Assembly: GCA_951394045.1 (NCBI GenBank)
Contig: OX595998.1
Location: forward strand, 1,488,001-1,552,000
Reading direction: 5' to 3'
Source of the DNA: Nitzschia sp. DOCU1
Lineage: Eukaryota > Bacillariophyta > Bacillariophyceae > Bacillariales > Bacillariaceae
Length of the DNA: 64,000 bases
In this document: one piece after another, positions 1 through 11,254 of the stretch
How positions within the stretch are numbered: the stretch's first letter is position 1
How the letters are laid out: every line of letters begins with the position of its first letter
Program-made: the position numbers and the translations under genes
Notes under the pieces: generated by a model
Told to the model about the DNA's origin: nothing
The model's input: the letters and a program-made list of their open reading frames with translations, nothing else
Databases searched by the model: none

Positions 1-3000
1 GAGTCTTCCGAGTCGGACTCTGAAGCTGCCGCTGCAACTCTGCGGGTGGATCGGGTTGTCCTGGCCGGCGGGGCATTCTGAGTTTGCTTCTTGCGCCTGG
101 TGCTTGTTCTCGTGGCAACGGCCTGTTGATCGCCATCATGGCCCTGTTGGGCTTCATGCTCGTTTCCCTTGGGAACACCACTTTCGGACTTCGGGCCGCC
201 CTCTGCTTTTGCATCGTCCGGCGCCTCGTCGCTGTCGTCATTTGCAACAGCAACGTGAGTTCCTGGTTCATGACGAGTCAACGACGGCGTAGCGCCACCC
301 TCGATAGATACGGGCTGAGCATCCATGGCTGCATCTGCGGCCAGGACCATGGGCTGGTCCAGAAGGGCTTCTCCAGCCAAAACATCCTCGTCCCGGAAGG
401 CTTCTGCCCTCATGGCATCGGGGCTTGTATCCCCGGCCAAGGCCGCCGAAACGCCTCTTTCTTCGACTTCCGCGTCGTTATCACTTTCCATCGGCTCAAT
501 TGCCGGTTCCATTGTTTCATCGTTCGGGGCGACGTCTCCTTCAACCATGGGCTCGTCTTCAGCCCGTCCCAACTCCTCGACTTCCATTTCATTCTCGGAG
601 CCATGGAGGATTTCCATTTCCTGGATAGGACTCTCAGTTTCCATTAGATTGTCCTGGTTCGTGGGAAGACCTGCGTCATCAGTAAGCATCTCATAGGGAG
701 GTTCTGCATTTGCATCAGTCACCATATCGGTTGCGGTATGAGGATGAGTAATAACATCAGTGTCATCGGTTTGAGTCTTTGTCATTTCATCGATGTCTGT
801 CTCATCATCATGGGCACTTGCAATGTGCGGCGGTTCAGTGCCAAGACCTTCGCTTTCGCCATGGTCCACAGTATCCTCTGTCATTTCAAGACTCTCCGTC
901 GCCATAGTAGAATCAGCCTCCTTCTCGTCTTCTACTGAAGCAAAGTTGTCTGACGTCTCCCCGTTCGATTCGTCATCGTCCAATGATTGCGATCCCACGG
1001 GAGCGTCAGATTTGCCCTCAATTGATACGTCAACCTTGGCATCGTCCCCATCTTTCGCCTCGGCGTATTCCACAGATCCTACAGCCTTGTCGCCCGAGGG
1101 ATCTGCTCCAGCATCCTCTTGGGCTTGACTTGGCTGGGGAATGGCTGGCACCTTGCTCACCCCAGGGCGCGGTCGATGAAGACGCTGAGCAGACTGGGCG
1201 AAATCTTCCAAACTGGTAGGCTCCGGCCCCCGCTCTTGCTCTGATGACGGCGAGTATGTGTAGTCGCGTACCTCAGCAGTCTCTTCCAATTCAGACGATT
1301 CCGCACCAAAATCTTCTTCGGGTTCAGTGTGCTCATCCGCAGCATCCATATCATCGGAGGAGTGGGGCACACTATGTTGAACGGGTTCCACCTCAGGTGG
1401 TTCCTGTTTGAATTCCACCTTTTTAGCTTCTTGCGCGGCACGGCGCTCCTCTTCTTCGTCCTCCGTGTGGATGGCTTCTGATACTTCTTCCTCGGTGTAT
1501 CCATGGGTATCTTCGGGCTCGTACCCTTCCTCGAGCTGAGAGGCGTAGCCAGTTCTCGCTTGCAACACATCGGCGCGACGATCTGCAGCAGCCAACATGT
1601 TGGCTCTACTGCTGGTAGCAATCTCGTTTTCTTCCTCTGTCGTGTCCCCGAATTCCCCACCAACGGCAGCATCTTCAGTTTCCGCCTTTTCGACCTCCAT
1701 CACTCTTTCTTCTTCATCGTCAGTGGCATCGCTGTCGACATTGTCTTCCTGGGAGGCAAGGCCTTCGGCCGACTTCCGGTCCTCCTCGTCGTTCGGATGC
1801 TGCTGCTCGATATCAGAATGTTCTTCAGCAGCGGCTTCAGGCACATCCCGTTTAGTGAGAGGCGACGGCCTGATAGTTTCGGAAGCCTTGGTCGGGGCGT
1901 CTCCGAGATGTTCAACGAGCGGCTCGGGCATTTTTGCTTCTTTCAAGGCGACCTGTTCTGCTTCCTTTGAAGCAAAGTGAGGGTCCCTCTCCGCCGACAC
2001 TTCCTCGTGAGCGGATCCCCTATCTTCGACTGAACCTTCCCGGGGCGGGTGAAGGATAGACGCGATCCAGTCGGCAGCCTCACGTTCGTCCTGCCCACTG
2101 CTCCTGTGGTCAGAAGCTTCAGGTTCTCCCAGTGCAGGTCGAACTTCGTCATCCTCATCGTCGTCATCGATGATCTCAACTGGCACTTGAGCAATTTCCT
2201 GGTCTCCAGCACGATGGGGTACATCCTGTTCATCGCTTCCGCTGACGTCGTCGTCATCAGCGTCAGACTCGTCGGAACTAAAGCCATTGAGGCCTCCCTG
2301 GGCGATACGATGAGGATGATCGTCGTCCTGATCCTCGGGTTCTTGGTCATCACCATCGCTTGCTGCGTCTCCAAACTGCGCGTTATGTGCGTGGCGACGT
2401 TCAGCAAAGCCATCGGCACGTCGGCTGTTATCAACAAGACGTCGAGGGCCCGGTGGTGCCGCCACATCATCCTCGTCTGAAGTGTCATTGATGACGACAG
2501 CTTCATGCTCACCATCGCGTCCTTCTCCTCCATCTGACGAGGATTCTTCATCGATAGCTTCCTCGTCCTCCGATGACGAGCTTCGGCCATGCTCGTCGTC
2601 TTCATCATCCGCATGCCGACGGCCCTGATGATAGGCATCCAGTATCGGTCGACCATGAGGTTGTGGAGAATCTGCGTCTTCTTCTGAAGAATCGATGTTC
2701 CCAGCACGTTCATCTCCTTGATTTGCTCTGCCACGACCCATACCAGGAGGGTATCCTTCATACTCGTACCCATCATCTTCTGGTATGTCTGCAGTGTCAT
2801 CGGACGATTCCGCATCACCGGCAGCTGCGGCGGCACGTCTTGGAGATTCATCCGCTGATACTTCCTCCTCGTCGGCGACGACACCCCTAACAGGTGCTGC
2901 CTCTGAAACATCATCTTCTTCATCTTCCTCCGAATATTCCTCGCCCGGGCGTGCATCCCCACTTTCCGATTCTTCCACCTCGACTTCATCCTCATCGTCG

Positions 3001-5398
3001 TCGTCAATATCGATGACGTCGTCTTGTCCTTGAGGCTGCTGCCTGCCAGACATTGGATCCTCGTATTCGTCATAGTCCTCCTCTTCCTCAGCGCCATCCG
3101 CTTCTTCTGCGTCCTCGTCGTCGTGCGCCGCGAGGGGTGTCGGGGCTTTCGCAACCTCTTCCTGCACGTCGTCATCCACATCCAACGCTTCTGGTTCCGC
3201 GTAAGTACCCATAAGCTCTTCTTGACCAGAAGGCATGGTTTTCGCAGGCGGTGCTCGTGGGGGTACAAGAAGTTCTTGTGAAGGTGATTCGTGACGAGGA
3301 GGAGGTGCCTCAGCAATCGCTTCCACCAGAGGCTCTGCAGCAGCCAAATTCGCCGGTTGTTCTTGTTGTTGTTGTTGCGGGATTTCTTCTTTCTCAATAA
3401 AGCGCGACAGATCAACCACTCCTCCACCCGTCAAAAGGGAATCTGGGATGGGGTTGCTTTGAGACAAAAACTTGGTAGCCCATTTGTCCAAATCCGTGAC
3501 AGTGTTGGAGGACGCCAAGGATACGCCACCATTGACTCTTTGAACTGGGACGGGCCACGATGTTTCCTTCAAAAAAGATACAATTGTGGCAGTTCCAAAG
3601 CCACGATTCTTCAACAAAAGTCGCAACAACGTATGTTGACATGCCACCAATACGTAGTGCTTTTCTTCCGTGGTGCTTATTGGATGATCCCACACCTTTT
3701 TCGCCACAAACTGATAAAAATCCATCATGCTGCCCCTTCCATAGGTCCCCATGCCACTAGAAATACCATTATAGAGGAGTTCCCGTTTTTGGTTGTACTC
3801 CACAGTTAGGAACCCATTGCCGTCCAAAAAGGCCTGACCTTGACGCAATAAATGCTGCCAAACCACCAAATAAGCGTCCTCTTTCCACAAACCATCCAAG
3901 TTATTTTGTTGTTCCATCTGACGCACCAGGTTGGTGGCTCTCCACATATCTCCTTGCTCAAGCCAGATTCCCAAGTGGGTCATGAGTGGATAGCGAGGAC
4001 TGAGTACTCGGGCAGGAACCATGCTAGTAGTGTTTGAGTCTCTGTCTTTTTCCTCTTGATCGGCATCGTCGGTCACTACTAGTTCCGGCAGAGTTTGAAT
4101 GTAGGAGGAAGGTGTTTCTCGATTCATAAAGGCCCCACATGCTTGAATGGTTGCTTGTGATTCCTCTTCTGTCAAGAGTTTGTCTCCCGAATAAACGGGT
4201 TCCATCAAATGTTCGCAAATGACGGCGCGAAGAGGATAGTAGTGATCTAGATGCAGCGCTTCCTTGAGCACACCCAGATTAGCTTCTCTGTAGAATAGAA
4301 TCGCCAATAATAACAAGTTTGTGTGAGTTTGTGTAAGTTTACAATGTCCACGATCATTGCACTCTTGACCACGAGTCCTCTTCTAGTAACGTACCCTGTT
4401 CGATTGATATATCCTTCCATTATGGTGCAGGGAGTTAATCCGGGTACTTGCCGACCCTGTAGCAAGCATTGCATTCCCACTACCGCCAATCCAGCTTCAA
4501 TATCGCCCACGGTCAATGTTTTGAATATTTTCGCCAGCCGATGCACCTGCAAGTCCAGCTCGGGCCAGGATAGATTCAACGTTTCGTGATGATTCAACAA
4601 AATGCTCGCCAGTAACACCACTGTCGGAAGCTTGTAGGCACCCTGCCAAATATCATCTGACAATGCTGCTTTGCTGTTGTAGTAGTGATAAGTGGTTCGC
4701 TGACGTTTGGCAGGTCGACAGGTACTTTGAAAGGCTTGTTCCCGTTCCTGACAGGCCTGGTAAAAGCGTTTCCAAAATTGCAGCCACAAATACACGTAAC
4801 GTTCTTCTTCGTCTTCTTGTTGCTCTGAATAGGCAGCAGCATGCCAAGAATCCTCAAGTTTGGGAAGCAACCACCCGGCCAGACATGTTTCATCGCCTAC
4901 CACGGCCATGGCAGCTCGAGTGGCACTCCAAAGCTGACTGGCTGTCCATTCTCCACTGTCTAGCTTTTGAACCATCCACGCGACTCCACAGCATTGAAAG
5001 TAGGATTCTTTATTCATTGTTTGTTGAATAAAGAAGCGTTTGTAACATTGACGAGCAAAGGTTTCCACCTTGCCTGATGGACAAGGCACGTGGGAGGCTT
5101 CCTGCGCCAATTGCGACCACCAACAATCCGCAGTACTATTAGTACTATCCGCCATTACTATTATGGGTGTCATGTTCTCTTGATCTTGCATCGTCTCCAT
5201 CGGGTATGTGTACTTCGCTACAACAAAAATGTGGATGATCTTTGAGGTACGACGTTTGGAGCAATCCAGGTAACAACTTGCCTTGCAAAATTTGCTTGGC
5301 TTTGAATGAAAACGTCGGGCCATGGTCGCAACGAGCGACGGCGCGTCGGGCAAGTTTTCATGTACCAGACGGCTCACGTTTGACGGCCAGACGCTCAT
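1..5398 (-). CDS. Very long acidic protein with helical N-terminal part (partial, runs off left edge)
   Basis: Two exons read leftward. Exon 1 is 5398-4395, the intron 4394-4288 (GTACGT...CTACAG) and exon 2 4287 to beyond base 1, open throughout, giving at least about 1,760 residues. The first ~700 residues look helical and non-repetitive (rich in Leu, Trp, Cys, Gln). The rest is extremely Asp/Glu/Ser-rich with runs such as DIDDDDEDEVEVEE, and the visible end turns basic (TSTRRKKQTQ, RTTRSTRR). I do not recognise the family. A helical block followed by a long acidic tail and AT-hook-like basic patches recalls ELYS-type nucleoporins, but this is a weak guess. The start is uncertain: ATGs at 5398, 5323 and 5200 are in frame. 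The open frame and the clean splice join are seen directly; any role in nucleus or chromatin is inference. Confidence 0.75.
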
Positions 5399-6020
5399 CT
5401 GCTCTTCACCCTACCACTTCGAACTATGGAAGTCGAACGACCGCTACCGGTGGTGGGATCCATCATCCACCACACGCTCCTTTGTTCTTGCCAACCCTTT
5501 CATCAACGTTGAAAACTCCCTGGCAGTATTGTACTAGAATCGGAGATGCTTGGCTACGTCTTGTGCTAACTACCTGACGATTCTGCTAGAAGTAAGGACG
5601 TTCCTTTTGTCGTCGTCGTGGTACTATTGCTGGATGATTCGTCGTTGTTGTTGGTTCTGCCGCCAGTACAAACACTGAGTATAGATAGATAGCCCCGACG
5701 CAATCATCATTTTACTCGATGATCAGTTCAGAGGCTTGACCACCAGTAGTATCTGTCTATCGTGGTACTGCTGTAGCTAAGTGAACTAGGACTCGATTTG
5801 CGTGTTGGGGGCTAGGAACCTGGTGTTTGCAAAACCTCGTGTGACTGTGCTAGCCGCGATGACATTCAACACAGCAACTGTAGGAGCTGCAGACCTTCTG
5901 CTGGTAGAGAGGGCAAAGATTCCACGCAAAGACAGATTCGATCTCTTATTCTAGCTACTAGCCGATATAACTTTGGTAGATTTCGCAAAAAACGTGTCTT
6001 GCTGATGCTAGTACTATTAT
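5399..6020. other. Intergenic, upstream of the long acidic gene
   Basis: This 620-base stretch separates two genes read leftward. It should hold the promoter of the acidic-protein gene. I see no convincing reading frame, RNA gene or repeat. Confidence 0.5.
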
Positions 6021-6770
6021 TTATTTATTTGACATGGCATCATGTTCCTGATCTGGCGAATGCGGTTGCGGTACCACCAGCCAGTTTTTCAAAACGTTTC
6101 GTTCTCGGGTATACTGGGTCGCATCCCAAGCCTTGGCACGGTTCCGGGCATGCACCACGAGTTCGAGCCACTCGCGTTGAGTTCGCAAATCTTCTTGCAA
6201 AATGTCTTGTACCACATGGTCATCCAACAAATACCGGTCGTCCCTCAGTAGGCGCTGGGATCCTTGATCGAATTGATCCACAATTTGTTGGTGCAAGGAC
6301 GAGGTCAAAAGACTACTGCCCTGTTGTGGTTCCAGTGGCTGATTCCTGCTTTCGTTTATCGAGGTTGTATCCACATCCATGCCGTCATTGTCAAAACTTT
6401 CACCCGCTTGTTCCACGCGGTGAAGAGTCAAAGAATCGCCCACCATGTTGCTGTTTGTCGAAATCCATTGATTCATGCCTGGTCGCTTGGCACATAGCCG
6501 CCTTCGTTTGCCCACATCGTGCTGCTGCATGGAAACCCTTCGTTTCAAAAGATCCTTGATATTTTGATCATTGTCTCCAGCGTTCAGGGCAGCAGCATCA
6601 TGGCTCTCCTGAGAGAGGGGAATGGCAAAGGCACCGGTTGGAGGCAGAAACCGACTGGCCGAGACGGCATCCTCGTCATTCGTCGACATGCCGTCCTCCC
6701 AGTCTTGATACGTTCCACCATCATCATTACTATTATTGAAATGGCGACAATGATCCGTCCAATACGCCAT
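6021..6770 (-). CDS. Hypothetical protein, about 249 aa
   Basis: An intronless frame starting at the ATG at 6770 (MAYWTDHCRHFNNSNDDGG). The frame stays open upstream to 7064, but only with a GTG start and a low-complexity Arg/Cys-rich extension, so I prefer 6770. The N-terminal two thirds are polar and disordered-looking, with a basic cluster KRRRLCAKRP that could be a nuclear localisation signal. The C-terminal third is helical and charged (QIVDQFDQGSQRLLRDDRYLL, then RTQREWLELVVHARNRAKAW). I do not recognise a domain. TTTGGCGCGG at 6994-7003 and TTTTGGCGC at 6912-6920 lie upstream and resemble E2F sites. A regulatory or nuclear protein is possible, but this is inference. Confidence 0.5.
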   Translation of the reverse strand: MAYWTDHCRHFNNSNDDGGTYQDWEDGMSTNDEDAVSASRFLPPTGAFAIPLSQESHDAAALNAGDNDQNIKDLLKRRVSMQQHDVGKRRRLCAKRPGMNQWISTNSNMVGDSLTLHRVEQAGESFDNDGMDVDTTSINESRNQPLEPQQGSSLLTSSLHQQIVDQFDQGSQRLLRDDRYLLDDHVVQDILQEDLRTQREWLELVVHARNRAKAWDATQYTRERNVLKNWLVVPQPHSPDQEHDAMSNK

Positions 6771-7689
6771 GATTGCAGTATCGTAGAGGGGAGGAGGAAT
6801 GGCAGCACAAAACGACGCCACCCTTAAAGTTGATAGCCAACCGTGAAAAATGCGGGAAAGATGCGGCGTGCCGCCGCGACAAAAGTGGGCGCGGTGGTGG
6901 CAGCACCGTGGTTTTGGCGCACGAGGTCTGTCCAAAGTCCTACGTTGAAATCCACTTATAAAACCTGCTGCCAGCCGCCGCCATTGCCCAAAGTTTGGCG
7001 CGGAGCTCGAAATGTCTGATCTGCTACCCGCTTGAATGACTCCACGGACTCCAACAGTGAACACCCAAACAGACGACTTTGACGCGTCGTAGCTATTGGA
7101 GTTTGGTAATTTTCACACTCCGAACAATAGCTAGTAGGTAGAGAAGTACTACGTACGAGTTCCTCAGCACGGTCATTCGTCGTCCTTTCGAAGAAGCGGA
7201 TCTTGGGGAACTGCTTCGGGGAACGTAAATACCAAGTCAGGTTTCTACCCAAATACTACGACGCCCTAGAGTAGCTAATGGTGGAGAACAAGTTTCATAG
7301 TCTTTAGAAGTGAACTAGTACACTCGACACAATCACTCGTCGTCGTCCGTGAAAAGAAGCACAAAAGCATTCTGAGGACAATGCCACTACTGGCTTTGCC
7401 GATAGTTTTCGCACACAAGTTGTTACGACTCATTCCATTCTAGTAAAGTCGTCTAGCAGGGGTGGCGCCCCCGTTTCCCCCACAACCTAAACGGAGCACC
7501 TATATACAGTACACGGCTTGTCAGTTTACTGTGTGACAGAACGCAAGTGTTGCAACCAATAGTTCAAATGATTGTGAATCAGCCAAAAAGCGTAAATGTA
7601 TTGTCTCTCCGCACTAAAAAGTCAGACAGCTCCAATAATGATGATCATCCTTTTCACGACACACAAATATACCCCAACGATCCTCTTAC
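6771..7689. other. Intergenic with E2F-like sites
   Basis: About 920 bases between two leftward genes. It contains TTTTGGCGC (6912-6920) and TTTGGCGCGG (6994-7003), which fit the E2F consensus TTTSSCGC and lie 140-230 bases upstream of the gene starting at 6770. No supported coding region was seen. Confidence 0.4.
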
Positions 7690-9435
7690 CTATACAGATT
7701 CATCTTGCTGGGCTTGTTGTCGTTGATATAGAATATAGTCGACATATTCCACCGAGCCACCGTCTTCCTCGCGTTCATGAAGGACTGGAATATACAAGGT
7801 CCGATGCAAGGTACTGGAAGTACGTTCCGAATCCAAAAACGATCCCATCGCCACTGGCTTCCATATGGAATCATTTTCGCGGCAATCCATGGAAGAAAAG
7901 AGATCCACTAGAAAGTCACAATTGTCAATGGAAGTGTACGACGAAGGTTCTGGTCGATTCTGGTCGTTGAAATGCATTGACTCATTGGGTCGACTGCCCG
8001 TCCCGGAAAATGGCTGGGGAAGTTGTCCTTCAAAGGACGATCGGACAAAGCCAAAGGATTGAATAGTTGAGGGTAGGTAGAAACTGGATGGGAACCGGTA
8101 CCATTCGCCGCAAGTGCACAAAACGGAATCGGCCACGTCGGGATGGTGGTAAAATTGAGAATAGACGTGCAGAGGTGCCACGTAGTACTTGGACAAGGCC
8201 AGGGTACGGCTAAAGGAAACAATAGCCGCCGGGGACCAGAGTAGGACTTGAACCAAGAGGGCAGATCGGACGCCCAGAGGCGTCTTACGAATCCAACTCG
8301 ACATTGATTCAACGACCGTGACTGAAAGCAAAGCAGCGCCCATGCAGATGCAAGGATAAGCGGGAAAGAGAAATCGTTCCTCCTTGTGTGGCCGTGGAAA
8401 CACGACACCCAACCAGACGTACATGGGCAAGAGAGTCATTAGGAGGGAACTGTCGTCTCGTCGAAGCAGTAACACCAAGGGAAGAGCGACGATTCCCGCG
8501 GCGGCCACATAATTGAAATTGAGCGCCAAGTTCTTCACATAATACGACAAAGGCTCAATGCCGTACAGCTCATCACCCCCCGCTTTTGTATTGTAGATCA
8601 AAATGTTCCACGTAGGCGATACCCATTTGCCATATTGTTGCAAGTCCACAAACATAACCCCACCTTGGATGGCTGCCGCTACCAATGCCACTTGAAATGT
8701 AAATAGGAAGAGTCGAGATCGTTCACGAAAGAGTACAACCAATCCCAAAGGAACAAACATCAAGACGCCAAATGGCCACCCGATCGCCAGTGTAGCCGCA
8801 ATGGCAAGAATGGCAAACCAGAGGTGCTGTCCTTTCAAAAACGCAGAAGCCGCCAGCAACCATAGAAACATCAACGAAGAGGATGGCAATAACGCACCAG
8901 CGGCATGGGACATGCCCGCCGACAACAGCAAGAGTCCTGCAGTTGTCAGACTAGTCACGTGTATCCGATCCGTTTTGGATTGATGTGCAATGGCTTGACA
9001 AAAGGAAAGTTCCGCATACGCCATGGTTGCTGCCAAAGTTGCCCGTAACAAGACAAACAAGGCCACTTTGCCGTCCGTGGGGACGCTCGCTAGAGTATCC
9101 GTAACAGTGGATGTGATCGCCAAGACTGTTTGATCTGTCGTCAACAATGGCCACAACCAGGCGGGAAAATACGGGATGATCGCTTGGTAGACCTTGGAAA
9201 TGCCCACCAGAGGCATCAAATAGGCATAGGTTCGTAACGCAAATTCATGGGCATACTCCCACGTCTGAAAGCCAGTGCCATACAGCAAGAAATGAAGAGG
9301 CTCCCAATAGTTGTACACCTCGTCACAATCCATTATAGGCATTCGGTTGGCCCAGTATATTCTCCAGCCAAGGTAAAGAGGAGTCAAGTAACTCCAGGCT
9401 GAGGATGTGCTGGAATTCATAGACGGACCCGACAT
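7690..9435 (-). CDS. ALG9: ALG9-type dolichol-linked oligosaccharide alpha-1,2-mannosyltransferase (GT22)
   Basis: A single-exon frame of 581 aa, within the usual size range of ALG9. In this family the enzyme sits in the ER membrane and adds alpha-1,2-mannose from dolichol-phosphate-mannose to the lumenal Man6 and Man8 lipid-linked precursors of N-glycans. The diagnostic block is near the N-terminus: DCDEVYNYWEPLHFLLYG at about residues 36-53, followed by GFQTWEYAHEFALRTYAYL. The acidic DCDE holds the lumenal catalytic-loop residues of GT22 enzymes, and the NYWEP continuation separates ALG9 from ALG12 and PIG-B. Many hydrophobic helices follow between residues ~85 and ~410, then a soluble C-terminal part. 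The ATG at 9435 is well placed just before the conserved block. Confidence 0.92.
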   Translation of the reverse strand: MSGPSMNSSTSSAWSYLTPLYLGWRIYWANRMPIMDCDEVYNYWEPLHFLLYGTGFQTWEYAHEFALRTYAYLMPLVGISKVYQAIIPYFPAWLWPLLTTDQTVLAITSTVTDTLASVPTDGKVALFVLLRATLAATMAYAELSFCQAIAHQSKTDRIHVTSLTTAGLLLLSAGMSHAAGALLPSSSLMFLWLLAASAFLKGQHLWFAILAIAATLAIGWPFGVLMFVPLGLVVLFRERSRLFLFTFQVALVAAAIQGGVMFVDLQQYGKWVSPTWNILIYNTKAGGDELYGIEPLSYYVKNLALNFNYVAAAGIVALPLVLLLRRDDSSLLMTLLPMYVWLGVVFPRPHKEERFLFPAYPCICMGAALLSVTVVESMSSWIRKTPLGVRSALLVQVLLWSPAAIVSFSRTLALSKYYVAPLHVYSQFYHHPDVADSVLCTCGEWYRFPSSFYLPSTIQSFGFVRSSFEGQLPQPFSGTGSRPNESMHFNDQNRPEPSSYTSIDNCDFLVDLFSSMDCRENDSIWKPVAMGSFLDSERTSSTLHRTLYIPVLHEREEDGGSVEYVDYILYQRQQAQQDESV

Positions 9436-10025
9436 GACGAAGAGACAGTATCGGGAAGGCAGTCAACTGACACCACACAAAGTCTGTGATCAGAAAGTCC
9501 AGCGGTACAAAGACTATGAGTAGTCTCTTCGAAGATAGCTCAAGCAATGTCACTCTTTCGGCTACAGTAGCAACCGATGGTCTAAGGTGGAGGGGGCCAT
9601 CAACGACTGGGAACGAACAACGACGGTCCCGATCTATCGGTCGGTTTCGAAGATCTTCGACTGGCACGAGTTGAATGGGATCTCTGACGCATTGCTTCGC
9701 ATCCTTTTTTTGAGTTCTCACCACGCGCGCGTGTCAAAGATATCGTCTTCGCGAAGGGATCGGAGGAGGAGGCGATCCTCGCCTTCGGGCTAACGGTACT
9801 CATCATCCAATCAAAATGAGTCATTGCAGTCAAAATTTGGCGCCAGTCTGTCTTCGGGACTTCATTGCGTCGCACACGAAACGGATGACCGAGAATGACC
9901 CAAATTATTTTTGTGACCGAGAGTCGCCTCCGATAAGGTAAAGATTTGCTGTAGATCTACTGCACTTTTCGGTGGACAACGAGACATCTCTACTAAACAC
10001 CAACTATCGATAATAGGTTTTCACC
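9436..10025. other. Divergent intergenic between ALG9 and the TPR gene
   Basis: A 590-base region shared by two divergently read genes. It has one E2F-like TTTGGCGCC at 9836-9844, about 180 bases before the TPR gene. Open frames here on both strands lack any recognisable domain and I do not call them. Confidence 0.45.
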
Positions 10026-10583
10026 ATGGCAGACCGAGTGGCAAAGCTTGAACAAGCCCAAAAGGCGTATGACCTCGGGAAGGACCTCTCGTGGAACAAG
10101 GGAGACTTTGATTCGGCTCTGATCGAGCTGAACAAGTCACTGCAGATCCGCGAGTCGGTGTGGGGCCAATTTCATGACGAGACCTCCAAGTCTCTCTACG
10201 AGATTGGCCGCGCTCTCTTTGCCAAGAAACTTTACACGGACTCTCTTGTGTCCTACCGTAAATGCTTGAGGATTCGCGTTACTCTATATGGTAAATTCCA
10301 TACAGAGACCAAGAATGCCGACCACTGTGTCCGTCTAGTCGTCCAAGCCAAGGGCTTGTACAGTGGGCGGGAAATCAACGAAGCAATTGATGCGATTTAC
10401 ACTTCCATGTCGCATGAGATTGCGGGAGATACTTACCGCAAGGCAGGCCGCAACGCGGAAGCCCAACTGGAATACATCAAGGCTGCCGCAATCGAAGAAT
10501 ATTTCTTCGGCAAGAGTGGAGAGATTCTTGGGGATATCAACCGAAAGGCTGGTATCAAGGCTCCTCCTCCGCCGACGAAATAA
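10026..10583 (+). CDS. Small tetratricopeptide-repeat protein (kinesin-light-chain-type repeats)
   Basis: An intronless 185-aa frame with a good start context (ACCATGG). Two consecutive repeats of the kinesin-light-chain TPR type are visible: ALIELNKSLQIRESVWGQFH (residues ~32-51) and SLVSYRKCLRIRVTLYGKFH (~76-95), each followed by a D/E-T-S/K segment. A third degenerate helical pair covers ~125-165 and the protein ends in KAPPPPTK. TPRs form a superhelical protein-binding surface, so a scaffold or adaptor role is likely, but no partner can be named. There is no signal peptide or membrane segment, so the protein is probably cytosolic. The neighbours do not suggest a pathway. Confidence 0.75.
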   Translation: MADRVAKLEQAQKAYDLGKDLSWNKGDFDSALIELNKSLQIRESVWGQFHDETSKSLYEIGRALFAKKLYTDSLVSYRKCLRIRVTLYGKFHTETKNADHCVRLVVQAKGLYSGREINEAIDAIYTSMSHEIAGDTYRKAGRNAEAQLEYIKAAAIEEYFFGKSGEILGDINRKAGIKAPPPPTK

Positions 10584-11254
10584 GCAAGCAAGCACGTTAC
10601 AGGGGAACTGCATGCGTGAAATTGAATCAATCAATTCCTTGATTATTATCATACGTCGTCTCTCCTCTGATTCTTTCTCAACAACATTATTATCATTAGA
10701 AAATAGTCTTTTATGTCCCGTATCCGAAAGGAGATAACTTGTTGTGGTCCATGCCAACGTTGACTGATGTAAACTCATTCTGTTGAGGGACGAACTGAAA
10801 CATTGCTACTGTAGTCATGGTTTTCGCAGGAATATCGTCTCGGCTATGCTTCCGGTTAGTGGTTACTACTGTAGTGACTCTCTCCTGGATGCTGAAACGA
10901 TGCACAACATGCACAACATAATACAAGCCTCGAGCTGACTTCTGACTCAAGCCAGGCCGACCCAAGGGCGGTTGGCTTGTACATATTGCAGTTGGGCGTC
11001 CCTCTTTTACTTCCAAGCAAGCTGTGAAGGATGCAACTTTGCAGCGCTCTACTCGAAGCAATCTAGTAGACTACTATACCTTATGCATGTAGCAGCAACA
11101 ACAAGCACAACATCTAGACGTAACCAGCACGGTTCAAAGAGGATGATTGCTCGTTCCCCACCAAAAGAGTTGTCTCTTCCAACGATGGGGAAGCAGCAGT
11201 GTTGTTGGATGGATTCGTATCGTCGGTATCTTGCCGCGCTGGTAGTAGTTCTAG
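10584..11254. other. Convergent intergenic
   Basis: About 670 bases between the 3' ends of the TPR gene and the reductase gene. It presumably carries both 3' untranslated regions. Nothing else was recognised. Confidence 0.45.

Noticed and set aside
84..696. Plus-strand frames of 120-190 codons at the left edge
   Set aside because: Antisense to the long acidic exon; Ser-rich translations are the expected complement of Asp/Glu-rich codons.
1943..3427. A 494-codon frame on the minus strand rich in Met, Arg and Thr
   Set aside because: It is the shadow of the acidic-protein exon in another phase; GAT/GAA/GAG-rich codons read out of frame give such Met/Arg/Lys-rich text.
9323..9724. 133-codon minus-strand frame upstream of ALG9
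   Set aside because: It overlaps the conserved ALG9 N-terminus in another phase, and its translation has no motif.
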